64,000 nucleotides of DNA from DATGZX01 sp035296965. Lineage in GTDB: Bacteria > Planctomycetota > Planctomycetia > Gemmatales > Gemmataceae. The stretch is taken from contig DATGZX010000321.1 in NCBI GenBank assembly GCA_035296965.1, forward strand, positions 1-64,000, read 5' to 3'. Position 1 is the first letter of the stretch; every line of letters begins with the position of its first letter. The notes below the pieces were generated by a model. That model made no database searches and was not told the DNA's origin. It saw only the letters and a program-made list of their open reading frames with translations. The translations under genes were made by a program, and so were the position numbers. Positions 43,533 through 52,539 of the stretch are shown here, piece after piece.

Positions 43533-43769
43533 TCAGGCCGGCCCGTGACCGTAAATGTGCTGAATAGGCGTCTTGTGGCCCCAGGAGATCTGATCCCGGC
43601 TCAAACCGAAGACGCCGGCCACCTGATCGCGCTCCGCAGGGCTTGGCGTCCATCTGCCCAATACGATCGCTAAAACTCGCTGCTCATCCAGCCCTGCCTT
43701 CTCCGCAAGCTGTCGATAATCGATCTGGCTCTGAGCGCACAAATCATCAACGGATCGGAGCGTTTCCAT
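43533..43769 (-). CDS. Small HTH (XRE-like) DNA-binding protein
   Basis: A 78-residue protein, ATG at 43769 with GGGAGAAG upstream. Residues 15-60 read as a helix-turn-helix: DYRQLAEKAGLDEQRVLAIVLGRWTPSPAERDQVAGVFGLSRDQISWG, with the Leu/Ala/Gly spacing of the Cro/C1 fold. The remaining tail (HKTPIQHIYGHGPA) is short. It is probably a transcriptional regulator of unknown target. It converges with the cytochrome fusion gene, 36 bases apart. Confidence 0.78.
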   Translation of the reverse strand: METLRSVDDLCAQSQIDYRQLAEKAGLDEQRVLAIVLGRWTPSPAERDQVAGVFGLSRDQISWGHKTPIQHIYGHGPA

Positions 43770-43958
43770 CGCCGCTTCTCCCTAGGGGTTTGGCCAAAAG
43801 AACATAGCTGATTTTAGCTCGTCCGCGTGTCAATCGGCCAGCCAAGAAAAAGAAACAGCCTCGCGCTTCGATGCAATTCTGTTCGCTGAAGTGATGCGAT
43901 CGCAAATGTCCGAGGGGGGAGCGATAGAAAGGGCAGCGTCCATGCACTGGGTGTAAAA

Positions 43959-43992
43959 AGGAACAGCCCGGCGACCGTCGCCGGGCGTTCCT
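43959..43992 (-). terminator. Intrinsic terminator of a small leftward gene
   Basis: Stem AGGAAC-CCCGGCGA/TCGCCGGG-GTTCCT with small internal mismatches and a CCG loop. On the minus strand it is followed by TTTTTAC, the best canonical terminator in this region, and it abuts the stop codon at 43993. Confidence 0.75.
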
Positions 43993-44175
43993 CTATTGGG
44001 GAAGAGTTGGTGCCTGTGTAAATGCCGCCGGACTCGGATCTGGCGATCCCACCATTCCGTCGGCGAGCTGACTCCGAGGCAGGGACTGTACCGCGACACG
44101 TGCAGTATCGCTCACCCATACGGCCGAGCCCCGCAGCTTTGATTGTTGTCCGCTGCACTCCGCTCTATTCAACAA
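43993..44175 (-). CDS. Possible small secreted or processed protein
   Basis: A 60-codon frame ending exactly at a canonical terminator (43959-43992), which argues that it is expressed. The start is unclear: the TTG at 44175 has no ribosome binding site, and the frame stays open for 13 further codons upstream (reading KSAQAASAPAF...) before a stop, as if a signal-peptide-bearing N-terminus had been lost or shifted. The end is Pro/Ala/Thr-rich (DPSPAAFTQAPTLPQ). It may be the tail of a frameshifted secreted protein. Confidence 0.35.
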   Translation of the reverse strand: MLNRAECSGQQSKLRGSAVWVSDTARVAVQSLPRSQLADGMVGSPDPSPAAFTQAPTLPQ

Positions 44176-44266
44176 TCTGAACGCGGGAGCCGAAGCAGCT
44201 TGCGCACTCTTTTAAAATAAAATTTCTGGCCCAGATGGGGCCTGGGCGGCAGCATGGTTCTGCCGC

Positions 44267-44704
44267 TCAGACCCGGCCATAAAGGTACTCATGCAGGAGG
44301 TGGATAGTCTGCTCCTGGCTGGAGGCCTGGAAAGCATTCAAATCGCCGATCGAAACAAGTCCCAGGAGGCCGCCTGTTTCGTCCACTACCGGTAAATGGC
44401 GAATACGCCGGTCTTTCATGGCCACACGGGCCTCCTCGACAGTGGTGTCGGGCCGGCAGCAGGCCACTTCCTCACTCATCACGGCCGAGACCGGCGTAGT
44501 GGCCGGATCACGTCGCTCGCCAACGACGCGACGCAACACATCACGCTCACTAAACATGCCGGCAATCTGACCGCCTTCCAGAACGACGAGCGCGCCGACC
44601 CGGCCTTCGTTCATGATGAGGGCCGCCTCCAGAACCGTCGCGTCCTTACTGACTGTGAGCACCTGAGATCCCTTCTTCGCCAAGATTTCTTGCACGGCGG
44701 CCAT
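44267..44704 (-). CDS. CBS domain pair protein
   Basis: A 145-residue protein made of two CBS domains (about 1-65 and 70-135): VLTVSKDATVLEAALIMNEGRVGALVVLE, GMFSERDVLRRVV, and PDTTVEEARVAMKDRRIRHLPVVDETGGLLGLVSIGDL. Such stand-alone Bateman modules bind adenosine nucleotides and regulate partners such as channels and kinases. AAGGAG lies ten bases before the ATG. No target gene is adjacent; ribF (FAD synthesis) lies upstream on the same strand. Confidence 0.92.
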   Translation of the reverse strand: MAAVQEILAKKGSQVLTVSKDATVLEAALIMNEGRVGALVVLEGGQIAGMFSERDVLRRVVGERRDPATTPVSAVMSEEVACCRPDTTVEEARVAMKDRRIRHLPVVDETGGLLGLVSIGDLNAFQASSQEQTIHLLHEYLYGRV

Positions 44705-44869
44705 TGGGGGTCGCTCCTTTTCGCAATCAGGATGTGAGAGAGCAACGCGCCGACTGTACTCAGTCTATCGCCTGCTTGCTCCAGGCAGCAATGGTTTCCC
44801 GGGCAAGCTTTTGTTTCCCTTCCTCTACAATTCACTCCGTCAACCCTTCAAAATCTGCGAAACTCGAAC

Positions 44870-45814
44870 TTAGCCTTGTTGAATGTAGGCGTCGAACACC
44901 TGGCGTGCGCGCGCTACATCCGTGCGTAGCTGCTCCACAAGCTGGTCCACGCCTGCAAAGGGCCGGGTGCCACGAAGGCGTTCCAGGAAATCCACCTCCA
45001 AGATTTGGCCGGCTAGCTCGCCTTCGAAGTCGAGGATATGGACCTCCAGCTTGCGCGACTTTTCGCCAAATGTCGGGTTTGCACCAATGTTCGCAGCGCC
45101 CGGCCGGAAAACCCCGCCGTGACGAACGCGCACGGCATAGACCCCGTCTCCGGGGACCAGCGTCTCCAGGGCTTCCATGTTGGCCGTCGGGAAGCCGATG
45201 GTCCGACCACGGCGTTGTCCCGTGCCAACCGTGCCGCGCAGTCGATAGGGCCTATCGAGCAACTCCAGAGCCTCCTGCACGGCTCCGCGCAGCAAGGCAT
45301 CGCGCACCCGGCTACTGGAAATAGGCTTGTTGTCGATCAGGACCGGGGGAACGATGACAAGGCCTAATCCGGCCTCCCGGCATAGAGGACGCAATGTTTC
45401 GACACTGCCCTCGCGGTTTCGGCCGAAGCCGAAATTGGGCCCTTCGACCAGCGCGCGTGCCGCCAGGCGGTCGCGGATCACTTGGTGAAAAAACTCTTGG
45501 GCGCTCAAATGGAGGAGGGCAGACGTCGTGTGCAACAGGAGTACATGCTCGGCACCCGCCGACTGCATCAGCTCGGCCCGGTCTCGAACTGTCGTCAGCA
45601 TTGGTTGGAACTGCTGCGGACGCAGGATTTGGAGTGGATGTGGGTCGAAGGTCAGCGCAATCGCGGGACCATCAAGAGCATGAGCCTGCCTGCGCGCCTC
45701 CTTTAAGAGTGCCGCATGGCCGCGGTGCACGCCGTCGAAATTCCCGATGGTCAACGCCCCTTTGAGGCACTCCTTGGGCGGTGCTTGGTTCCATTCGAGA
45801 GTGGTAATTGACAT
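44870..45814 (-). CDS. ribF: Bifunctional riboflavin kinase/FAD synthetase
   Basis: A 314-residue enzyme of usual length. The N-terminal FMN adenylyltransferase domain has GNFDGVHRGHAALL, FDPHP and EGPNFGFGRNREGSV. The C-terminal flavokinase domain has GTVGTGQRRGRTIGFPTANM with LEVHILDFEGELAGQ. It converts riboflavin to FMN and then FAD, feeding flavoproteins such as PyrK and the FAD subunit in this window. It is transcribed leftward; a hairpin at 45873-45936 separates it from the large secreted protein gene upstream. Confidence 0.96.
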   Translation of the reverse strand: MSITTLEWNQAPPKECLKGALTIGNFDGVHRGHAALLKEARRQAHALDGPAIALTFDPHPLQILRPQQFQPMLTTVRDRAELMQSAGAEHVLLLHTTSALLHLSAQEFFHQVIRDRLAARALVEGPNFGFGRNREGSVETLRPLCREAGLGLVIVPPVLIDNKPISSSRVRDALLRGAVQEALELLDRPYRLRGTVGTGQRRGRTIGFPTANMEALETLVPGDGVYAVRVRHGGVFRPGAANIGANPTFGEKSRKLEVHILDFEGELAGQILEVDFLERLRGTRPFAGVDQLVEQLRTDVARARQVFDAYIQQG

Positions 45815-45872
45815 CGCCGCCAGATTGCCTCCGCTGTCCTTTCAAGCCGGGCTAGATAAGAAATCACTCTCT

Positions 45873-45936
45873 TGAACAGGAGGAAACAGAGGAAACCGAG
45901 AACCACCCCTCTGTTACCGCCGTTTCCTCCTGTTCA
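45873..45936. terminator. Purine-rich inverted repeat, probable terminator
   Basis: Perfect 15-bp arms TGAACAGGAGGAAAC and GTTTCCTCCTGTTCA, with an inner CAGAGG/CCTCTG pair. It is located after the stop of the large secreted-protein gene and before ribF. Its purine-rich arms resemble the hairpin at 15281-15445. Confidence 0.65.
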
Positions 45937-45997
45937 GCTCTTCGGCAGCCCGCGAGGAGCCTCTCGGCCTCGGTAATCGACGGAAAGCCGGGTGTGC

Positions 45998-48202
45998 TCA
46001 GAGATCACGGACGATAGTCTCGCTGTGCGTGACAAGTGCGTCGCCTTCGATATAGATCGCACTCGTTGACGTGCGGAAAACCTTCAGTACTTCGAGCGCG
46101 GTCGGGATTTGATCGAGCATCCCAAGCCAGGGAGGTTTCGCTCCCTGTTCGTCGCCTTCCCCGCCGGCCTGCTTCTGCACCGGCGTAAGTCTAATCCCGA
46201 ATTGCACCCAGGAAACCAGCACGTCGATAATCCCCTCGCAACGAATGTAAGCAGCGCCAACTAAAGCCCTATTTGGATCCGCCAGTGGGCCCCCATCGAT
46301 CTTAAGCGGATTTTTCTCCAGTAGGCGCTCGGTGTGCTCTCGGGAGATGCTGAGCGCCGCAATCCGCTCGGAAAGCCCGGCGTTGGGAAGAATCTGTTTG
46401 TCCAGTCCGAGGTGCTCCGGAATGGGGTAGGAATACAGGGTCCCGGATTTCAGCTCGCTCGTCTTGGGCGGAGGGATTTCAGCTTCCGGGAACTCCGGAT
46501 TCAGCTCGCGGATCTTGACCAGCAGCTCATTGAGGATCGACCTGTATTCAGTAGATGCCCGGCGCAGAAGGGCTGCGTCGCTCACACCGAATACAAGCGC
46601 CGGCTCCAGCATGGGGAGCGGCTTTTCCGCAGCCGGCATCGCCGCGAACCACTGTTTGCTCTTGAGCCGCCCGTCGAGCACAAAGGCACATTGGCCGTCA
46701 GCCAAAGCAGGCAACAACAGGGTGCGCGTAACCTTATCCAATCGTTCACATATTGGATGAACGACTTTAATTATCTGCTCGTACTTGTCTTTCTGGTCCC
46801 CGTCGAGCCTCGGCACGAGGATTTCATCCACATGATGGTCGGCGATTTTGACCCACTTGGCGACCATTTGATATTTTTCAAGCAGGCCCACGGCCCTGCC
46901 AACTATCGCTACAAGCGGTGAGCCGCCCAGGTGATTCATGAGCGTAAGGGGCTTTGAGCCGACATCCTTGGCTTGTTTCGTAAAGTCGTAAGCGAAGCCT
47001 TCCATCCCGCGGCCGTTTAGAAATGAAAAGGCCACGAGTGCGCCGGGCACTGGAAGCAGGCTCTTAATGTCCTTGGCAAGGTTGGACATGTCTTTGCCCA
47101 GAGCATCTTTCTCCTCAGCAGTCAGATCGGACTCTTTCAGAAATTCCTTGGCGAGTTCGACCAGCCCGTCGATGTCCTTCGGCGATGTGCCAAATTTGGT
47201 ACGCAGTCCTTTGCTGACGTAGCTGATCCCCGTCAGGCGTTTGTCGGCATGTGCGGCAAGCGGCTTCAATTCCGGACGATCGACCAATCGTTGGCTGGGC
47301 GCATTTGCGGGCAGTACGTCGCCGGTCTCTCCCACGGTAAACAGCAGATAGTCGCCACGTATGGCAAGACCGATGGTGACCTTAAGCTTCTTGAGTTTTT
47401 TCTGCAGATTGTCGAACTGGCCTCCTTTTTCTTCATAATCTTTGAACGGAATCCGGTCCCAAGGCACCATCGAGCCATCCAGGGCAAGCGTTAGCTGATC
47501 CCCGCCTGCGGATTTCTGCCGCTTGACGCGCCCCTTCAAAAGAGGGATTTGCTCTGCCACTCCATTCAGCAGGTCCTCGAGGCGCTTGAGCTGCACTTCC
47601 GCGGCTGCTTTATTGCTAAGCTTGAATCCAATCAGGAAATCCGGAGCCTTGATGGAATCCGTGTGTTCGGACAAGACTTGAAGAATGATCGCGACTCGCA
47701 AGTGTTCAGGGTCCATCCCGTGCTGCTGCCCGCTCAACAGGGCGAAGGCAGGGCCAGGGCCATAGCGGACGGCGCCTGAAACTTGCCCGAGCAGCTCGGC
47801 AAAATTGTCGCAACTCGCTCCGCCGTAGAAGAAGACTTCCTCGGAAACCATGTCCCCTAGCAGCTTGATCAACTGCTGGTTTTCCGGCTGCTGCAAGAGT
47901 TGCAGAGCAACTGCCGCCTGCGGTGGAAGTTGATTGAGTTGTGCGCGTGCCATCTGCCAGGCTGGCAGCGAAGTGAGCTTGGCCCACGCCCGGCTACGAG
48001 AGACGGCCTCGATCTGCTCCCGGTTGCGGAGCATCGAGGAATAGAAGGCGGCATCCGCAGGGATTTGCTTCAATGAGCCGTTTACCTGCTCGAGATCCGC
48101 AGCCTGGGCTGGCGCTCCGAGCAAAAACGCCGCCGCGCAGCAGACCACCAGAGCCGTCTGCGAAACCCGGAGCCGAATCGACCGAGAACTTATCGTGAAC
48201 AT
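45998..48202 (-). CDS. Large secreted hypothetical protein (DUF3352-like)
   Basis: A 734-residue protein with a signal peptide (about 1-35, ending APAQAA). The mature start LEQVNGSLKQIPADAAFYSSMLRNREQIEAVSRSRAW resembles the opening of DUF3352-type exported proteins, which are large and built of alpha/beta repeats of unknown role. Most of the chain alternates amphipathic helices and short strands, with no enzyme motif. It stands alone on the minus strand, divergent from glgA. The family assignment rests on general resemblance only. Confidence 0.72.
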   Translation of the reverse strand: MFTISSRSIRLRVSQTALVVCCAAAFLLGAPAQAADLEQVNGSLKQIPADAAFYSSMLRNREQIEAVSRSRAWAKLTSLPAWQMARAQLNQLPPQAAVALQLLQQPENQQLIKLLGDMVSEEVFFYGGASCDNFAELLGQVSGAVRYGPGPAFALLSGQQHGMDPEHLRVAIILQVLSEHTDSIKAPDFLIGFKLSNKAAAEVQLKRLEDLLNGVAEQIPLLKGRVKRQKSAGGDQLTLALDGSMVPWDRIPFKDYEEKGGQFDNLQKKLKKLKVTIGLAIRGDYLLFTVGETGDVLPANAPSQRLVDRPELKPLAAHADKRLTGISYVSKGLRTKFGTSPKDIDGLVELAKEFLKESDLTAEEKDALGKDMSNLAKDIKSLLPVPGALVAFSFLNGRGMEGFAYDFTKQAKDVGSKPLTLMNHLGGSPLVAIVGRAVGLLEKYQMVAKWVKIADHHVDEILVPRLDGDQKDKYEQIIKVVHPICERLDKVTRTLLLPALADGQCAFVLDGRLKSKQWFAAMPAAEKPLPMLEPALVFGVSDAALLRRASTEYRSILNELLVKIRELNPEFPEAEIPPPKTSELKSGTLYSYPIPEHLGLDKQILPNAGLSERIAALSISREHTERLLEKNPLKIDGGPLADPNRALVGAAYIRCEGIIDVLVSWVQFGIRLTPVQKQAGGEGDEQGAKPPWLGMLDQIPTALEVLKVFRTSTSAIYIEGDALVTHSETIVRDL

Positions 48203-48436
48203 CGTTGTGTCTCCCCGCTACGAGATATGTCGCCCGCTGGCCGCACAAATCACTCGTCGCACTATTCTACATGCAATAATTCCCGAAACAATTGTTAATC
48301 AGCTGGACAGGATGGGTTGCCAAGGGAGCCGCAAAGGATTAAAGTGAGCGTCGCTTTTGGCCCATACCGCAGGGCGTTGGGCACGCGCTGCACTCCGGGC
48401 TGCCGCCGGGCCAGGGTGTAGGTGCCTGATTCATCG

Positions 48437-49945
48437 ATGGCCAATTCCGCTGGGCAAAAAGTGTTGTTGGCCTCCTCCGAGGTGGTCGGCTTTGCAAAGA
48501 CAGGCGGCCTGGCCGATGTAGCCGGCTCCCTTCCCAGGGCCCTTTCCCAGCGCGGCCTTGAGACTGCCATCATCCTCCCGCTTTATAGCTGCACGCGCAA
48601 GGGTAAGATTCCGCTCGCATCCACGGGCCGTACTTTCTCCGTACCGATTGGTAACCGCACGGTGGCCGGGTCGCTCTGGCAAGCGACCTTGCCTGGTTCC
48701 ACGGTGCCCGTCTACCTCGTGGAACAGCCGGACTATTTCGAACGCGACGATCCTGCCAAGGGCAGTGGCCTGTACCAGTTCACCTTGCCGGGCGGTCATA
48801 AGCGCGATTATCCGGATAACTGCGAACGCTTCATCTTCTTTTGCCGATCGGTTCTGGAGGCAATGCGGCTCCTGGATTATTGGCCAGATGTGCTCCACCT
48901 TAACGATTGGCAGACAGGGCTGGTCCCGGTGTATCTCAGGGAGATTTATCGACACGAGGCCAACTACGACCGTATGCGGACGCTCTTCAGCATCCACAAT
49001 ATCGCCTACCAGGGGCAATTCTGGCACTGGGACATGCTTTTGACAGGGCTCGACTGGCGGTTGTTCAATTATCAGCAATTAGAATTCTACGGGCAGCTCA
49101 ATTTCCTCAAGGCTGGGATCGTCTTTGCGGACCTTATTGGCACAGTAAGCCCCACATACGCCCGCGAGATCCAAACGCCGTACTACGGCCATGGTTTGGA
49201 AGGAGTGCTCGCCGAGCGCCGGGAGCGGCTTTTTGGCATCGTCAATGGCGTCGATTATTCTGTCTGGAACCCGGCGACCGATCCGCATTTGCCAGCCACC
49301 TACGACGTCGATTCTGTCGCTCAGCGCAAGCCTCCTTGCAAGGCCAGCCTGCAACGTCGCTTTGGTTTGCCGGAAGAGCCTGCGACGCCCCTTCTGGGCA
49401 TGGTTGCTCGTCTGGTGGAGCAGAAGGGGCTGGAATTGATAGGCAAGTCTGCAGAGGCACTCCTGCAAGCCGGGCAGCTCGTCGTTCTAGGCGAAGGCGA
49501 CGCGACCTATCACCGGATGCTGCAAGACTTGCGAAACCGATTCCCCAATCGCTTTGGCGTGGTCTTTGGATTCGATGAAACGCTAGCCCACCAGATCGAA
49601 GGCGGGGCCGACATCTATCTCATGCCCAGCCAGTATGAGCCCGCCGGCCTGAACCAACTCTACAGCTTGAAATATGGAACAGTCCCTGTCGTCCGGGCCA
49701 CCGGCGGTTTGGCCGACACGATCACGGACTGCACGCCCGCTACCCTGGCCTCGGGCACGGCCACCGGATTTTCCTTCCAAGCGTATACCCCGTCCGCCCT
49801 GCTGCAGACCGTGCAGCGGGCCGTGGAGATGTATCGCAACGCTCCCGATCAATGGCTGTCGCTGGTGCGCACGGGGATGCGGCAGGACTGGTCTTGGGAC
49901 CGTGTTGCTGCGGCTTATGAACAGCTATACTCAAAGATGACGTAA
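48437..49945 (+). CDS. glgA: Glycogen synthase GlgA
   Basis: About 502 residues from the ATG at 48437; a GTG at 48422 is an alternative start. A GT5 glycosyltransferase: KTGGLADVAGSLPRALSQRG at residues 23-42 (ADP-glucose binding), HLNDWQTGLVPVYL, SIHNIAYQGQF, GIVNGVDYSVWNP, ARLVEQKGLELI, and the C-terminal EPAGLNQLYSLKYGTVPVVRATGGLADT with the catalytic Glu. It extends alpha-1,4-glucan chains from ADP-glucose. It heads the alpha-glucan cluster; glgC, glgB and glgP are not in this window. Confidence 0.96.
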   Translation: MANSAGQKVLLASSEVVGFAKTGGLADVAGSLPRALSQRGLETAIILPLYSCTRKGKIPLASTGRTFSVPIGNRTVAGSLWQATLPGSTVPVYLVEQPDYFERDDPAKGSGLYQFTLPGGHKRDYPDNCERFIFFCRSVLEAMRLLDYWPDVLHLNDWQTGLVPVYLREIYRHEANYDRMRTLFSIHNIAYQGQFWHWDMLLTGLDWRLFNYQQLEFYGQLNFLKAGIVFADLIGTVSPTYAREIQTPYYGHGLEGVLAERRERLFGIVNGVDYSVWNPATDPHLPATYDVDSVAQRKPPCKASLQRRFGLPEEPATPLLGMVARLVEQKGLELIGKSAEALLQAGQLVVLGEGDATYHRMLQDLRNRFPNRFGVVFGFDETLAHQIEGGADIYLMPSQYEPAGLNQLYSLKYGTVPVVRATGGLADTITDCTPATLASGTATGFSFQAYTPSALLQTVQRAVEMYRNAPDQWLSLVRTGMRQDWSWDRVAAAYEQLYSKMT

Positions 49946-49971
49946 CTCTCGTCGTATTCAAGAATGACTGT

Positions 49972-52173
49972 ATGTCCGAAGTCGCGCTCGCTTTCCTCTG
50001 GCACCAGCACCAACCTTACTACCCGGACGATGTGGCCGGTGAGAATCCGATGCCCTGGGTTCGCCTGCACGGCGTCAAGGACTACTACGGCATGGCCTTG
50101 CATCTGCTGGAGTTCCCGGAGATGCGTTGCACGATCAACCTCGTGCCCAGTCTCGTGACGCAGTTGCAAGCGTACACCGAACATGGCGCCACGGATCAAT
50201 GCTTGATCGTCTCTCGCAAGCCGGCTGGAAGCCTATCCGAACAGGACAGCCTGTTCCTTCTCGATCATTTCTTCATGGCCAATCCCGAGCATATGATCCT
50301 GCCGCACCCGCGCTATGGCGAGCTTTATGGGCGGCGCGGGCTTGGCCGCAATACGGCTCAGGAGGCGCTGCGTCGATTTCAGCAGCGCGACCTGCGCGAC
50401 CTCCAGGTCTGGTTCAACCTCGCCTGGATACACCCCTTGGTGTTCGAGCGCGACGCGGAACTGGAAGAACTGCGCCGCAAAGGGCGCTTCTTCACCGAGG
50501 AGGAGAAGAATCGGCTCCTGGACAAGCACCTGGAATTGCTCCGCGCCATTATCCCTCTTCACCGTCAACTGGCCGACCGAGGACAGGTGGAACTCTCCAC
50601 GACGCCGTTTTTCCATCCGATTTTGCCGTTGCTCCTAGACAAAAAACTTGCCCGGGAGGCGATGCCGGACGTCAAGCTGCCGCGCTACACAGGCGGCTAT
50701 CCTGAAGACGCAGCCGTGCAACTGCGCCGGGCCATCGAGCACCACGCGACCACCTTCGGCGCGCCGCCGCGCGGCATGTGGCCGGCGGAGGGCTCCGTCT
50801 GCCAGGCAATGATCCCCATGGTGGCGGAGCATGGCATCCGCTGGATCGCCACAGACGAAGAGATCCTCAGCGCTTCCACCCACGGGTTCGTAAGCCGAGA
50901 CGAACGCGGGCACGTGCGCAACCCGGACCAGATGTACCGACCCTACAAATGTGTCGAGGCCGGAGCAGAACTGTGTATCGTGTTTCGCGACCACGGCCTC
51001 AGCGACAGGATCGGCTTCCACTATCAACGCACCGACCCTGCCGCCGCTGCTGAGGATTTCGTCCACCATTTACAAGAGATCGGCAAGGCTGTGACCGGCC
51101 CCCAGCCAGCCCTGGTCAACGTTATCCTCGACGGCGAAAACTGCTGGGAGCACTATCCGGGAGGCGGTGTCGCCTTCTTGCGCTCCCTGTACAAGAACTG
51201 TGTAAGCGGCCGTGCGATCCGTCCTGTCAAGATTGGAGATTTCTTGCAGGAGCATCCTCCACGCGAAAGCTTGCCGCGGCTCTTTGCCGGCAGTTGGATC
51301 AACCACGACTTTGCCATCTGGATCGGCCATTCGGAAGACAACACGGCCTGGGATCTTTTGCATCAAGCCCGCGAGCACCTGCGCGGCCGCTCCCAGCAAG
51401 AACACATTCCGCCCGAACGCCTCCGGCGGGCGTGGGACGAGCTGTATATTGCCGAGGGAAGCGATTGGTTCTGGTGGTTCGGCGACGATCACTCGTGCGC
51501 GCAGGACGCGCTCTTCGACTATCTGTTTCGCAAGCACTTGCAGAATATCTACGTGCTCCTTGGCGACACGCCACCCGCCGAACTCGGCCGGCCGGTCAGC
51601 CGGCGCGGCCAACGAGCGGTTCATTCGCTGCCGCGGGCCTTTCTCGACGTGAAGATCGATGGCCGTCGAACTTTCTTCGAATGGCTCGCCGCGGGCCGCT
51701 ACACCTGCCAGCAAGAACGCGGTACCATGGCGATGGGATCGCGCAACCCGATCAAGGAAGTCTACTTCGGCTTCAGTCCCCAGGCGTTGCTGATTCGCGT
51801 CGACTTCGAGCGCCCCGCGCGGTTGACCCTCGCTGACTTTGACATCCTGCGCATCGGTTTTGCAGAACCGGCCGGTTGCGAAATCCTGGTAGACAAACCC
51901 GCGGATCTCAAGGCGACTGCCCGATTGCTCAAGCCACCCAAAAGCACAGACGGTCCCCCTTCGGAAACCGCCACGTGCTTGCAGCTTGGCATCGACCAGA
52001 TTATGGAACTGGCAGTCCCCTTCGAGCAGCTGGGCGTGCCGGTCGATGGACCGATCCAGTTCTTTGTGGAGCTGCTGCAAGGCCGGCAGAGTCGCGACCG
52101 GGCGCCGCGTGAGGGAACGATCAATTTGACATGCCCGTCGCCAGATTTCGAGCAGATCATGTGGGACGTTTGA
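49972..52173 (+). CDS. GH57 alpha-glucan hydrolase or transferase
   Basis: A 733-residue protein starting 26 bases after glgA. GH57 landmarks: LWHQHQPYY at the start, GMWPAEGSV with the nucleophile Glu273, and ILDGENCWEHY with Asp387 as probable acid/base. The C-terminal part (from about 560) contains a beta-rich extension with FERPARLTLADFD. GH57 includes amylopullulanases, branching enzymes and 4-alpha-glucanotransferases, which the sequence alone does not resolve; linkage to glgA supports a role in building or trimming glycogen. No signal peptide, so it is cytoplasmic. Confidence 0.9.
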   Translation: MSEVALAFLWHQHQPYYPDDVAGENPMPWVRLHGVKDYYGMALHLLEFPEMRCTINLVPSLVTQLQAYTEHGATDQCLIVSRKPAGSLSEQDSLFLLDHFFMANPEHMILPHPRYGELYGRRGLGRNTAQEALRRFQQRDLRDLQVWFNLAWIHPLVFERDAELEELRRKGRFFTEEEKNRLLDKHLELLRAIIPLHRQLADRGQVELSTTPFFHPILPLLLDKKLAREAMPDVKLPRYTGGYPEDAAVQLRRAIEHHATTFGAPPRGMWPAEGSVCQAMIPMVAEHGIRWIATDEEILSASTHGFVSRDERGHVRNPDQMYRPYKCVEAGAELCIVFRDHGLSDRIGFHYQRTDPAAAAEDFVHHLQEIGKAVTGPQPALVNVILDGENCWEHYPGGGVAFLRSLYKNCVSGRAIRPVKIGDFLQEHPPRESLPRLFAGSWINHDFAIWIGHSEDNTAWDLLHQAREHLRGRSQQEHIPPERLRRAWDELYIAEGSDWFWWFGDDHSCAQDALFDYLFRKHLQNIYVLLGDTPPAELGRPVSRRGQRAVHSLPRAFLDVKIDGRRTFFEWLAAGRYTCQQERGTMAMGSRNPIKEVYFGFSPQALLIRVDFERPARLTLADFDILRIGFAEPAGCEILVDKPADLKATARLLKPPKSTDGPPSETATCLQLGIDQIMELAVPFEQLGVPVDGPIQFFVELLQGRQSRDRAPREGTINLTCPSPDFEQIMWDV

Positions 52174-52221
52174 GTGGCCGTGCGTAATTTTGCAGCAAAC
52201 TTGCGTTGGAGTGTTCCGCAT

Positions 52222-52380
52222 TTTCCCCTCTCCCCCGTACTCGGGGGAGAGGGGCAGGGGTGAGGGGGAGGCGACATGGTGCCCAGCGGCTGCGCGTCAT
52301 CCTTATGGGATTGGGCCATTCTCGGGTTCGCCCCCTCACCCCCGACCCCTCTCCCCCGAGTACGGGGGAGAGGGGAGATT
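52222..52380. repeat. Pair of inverted REP palindromes (BIME-like)
   Basis: Palindrome 1 (52225-52254) and palindrome 2 (52346-52375) each have a 13-bp stem CCCCTCTCCCCCG/CGGGGGAGAGGGG with a 4-base loop. The flanks (GGGGTGAGGGGG after the first, CCCCCTCACCCC before the second) show that the copies face each other, so the whole forms a larger inverted repeat around a 64-base centre. It sits between the GH57 and GalT-like genes. Confidence 0.8.
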
Positions 52381-52539
52381 ACTACTAGCCCCTCCCCGAG
52401 TATTGGGGCACGACATGCTTTCGCTGCTGCCGGCTTTGCTTTCCCAGGATTGTTCCCTGGCAGCGAAAGCATGGCACCCAAGCTCGATTCCCTGCTGCAG
52501 AGTCACGCGCGCTCGCATAGATAGGCAGAAGGAAGCGCC

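Noticed and set aside
51070..52221. 383-codon minus-strand frame
   Set aside because: Antisense to the first GH57 gene; no ribosome binding site and no domain.
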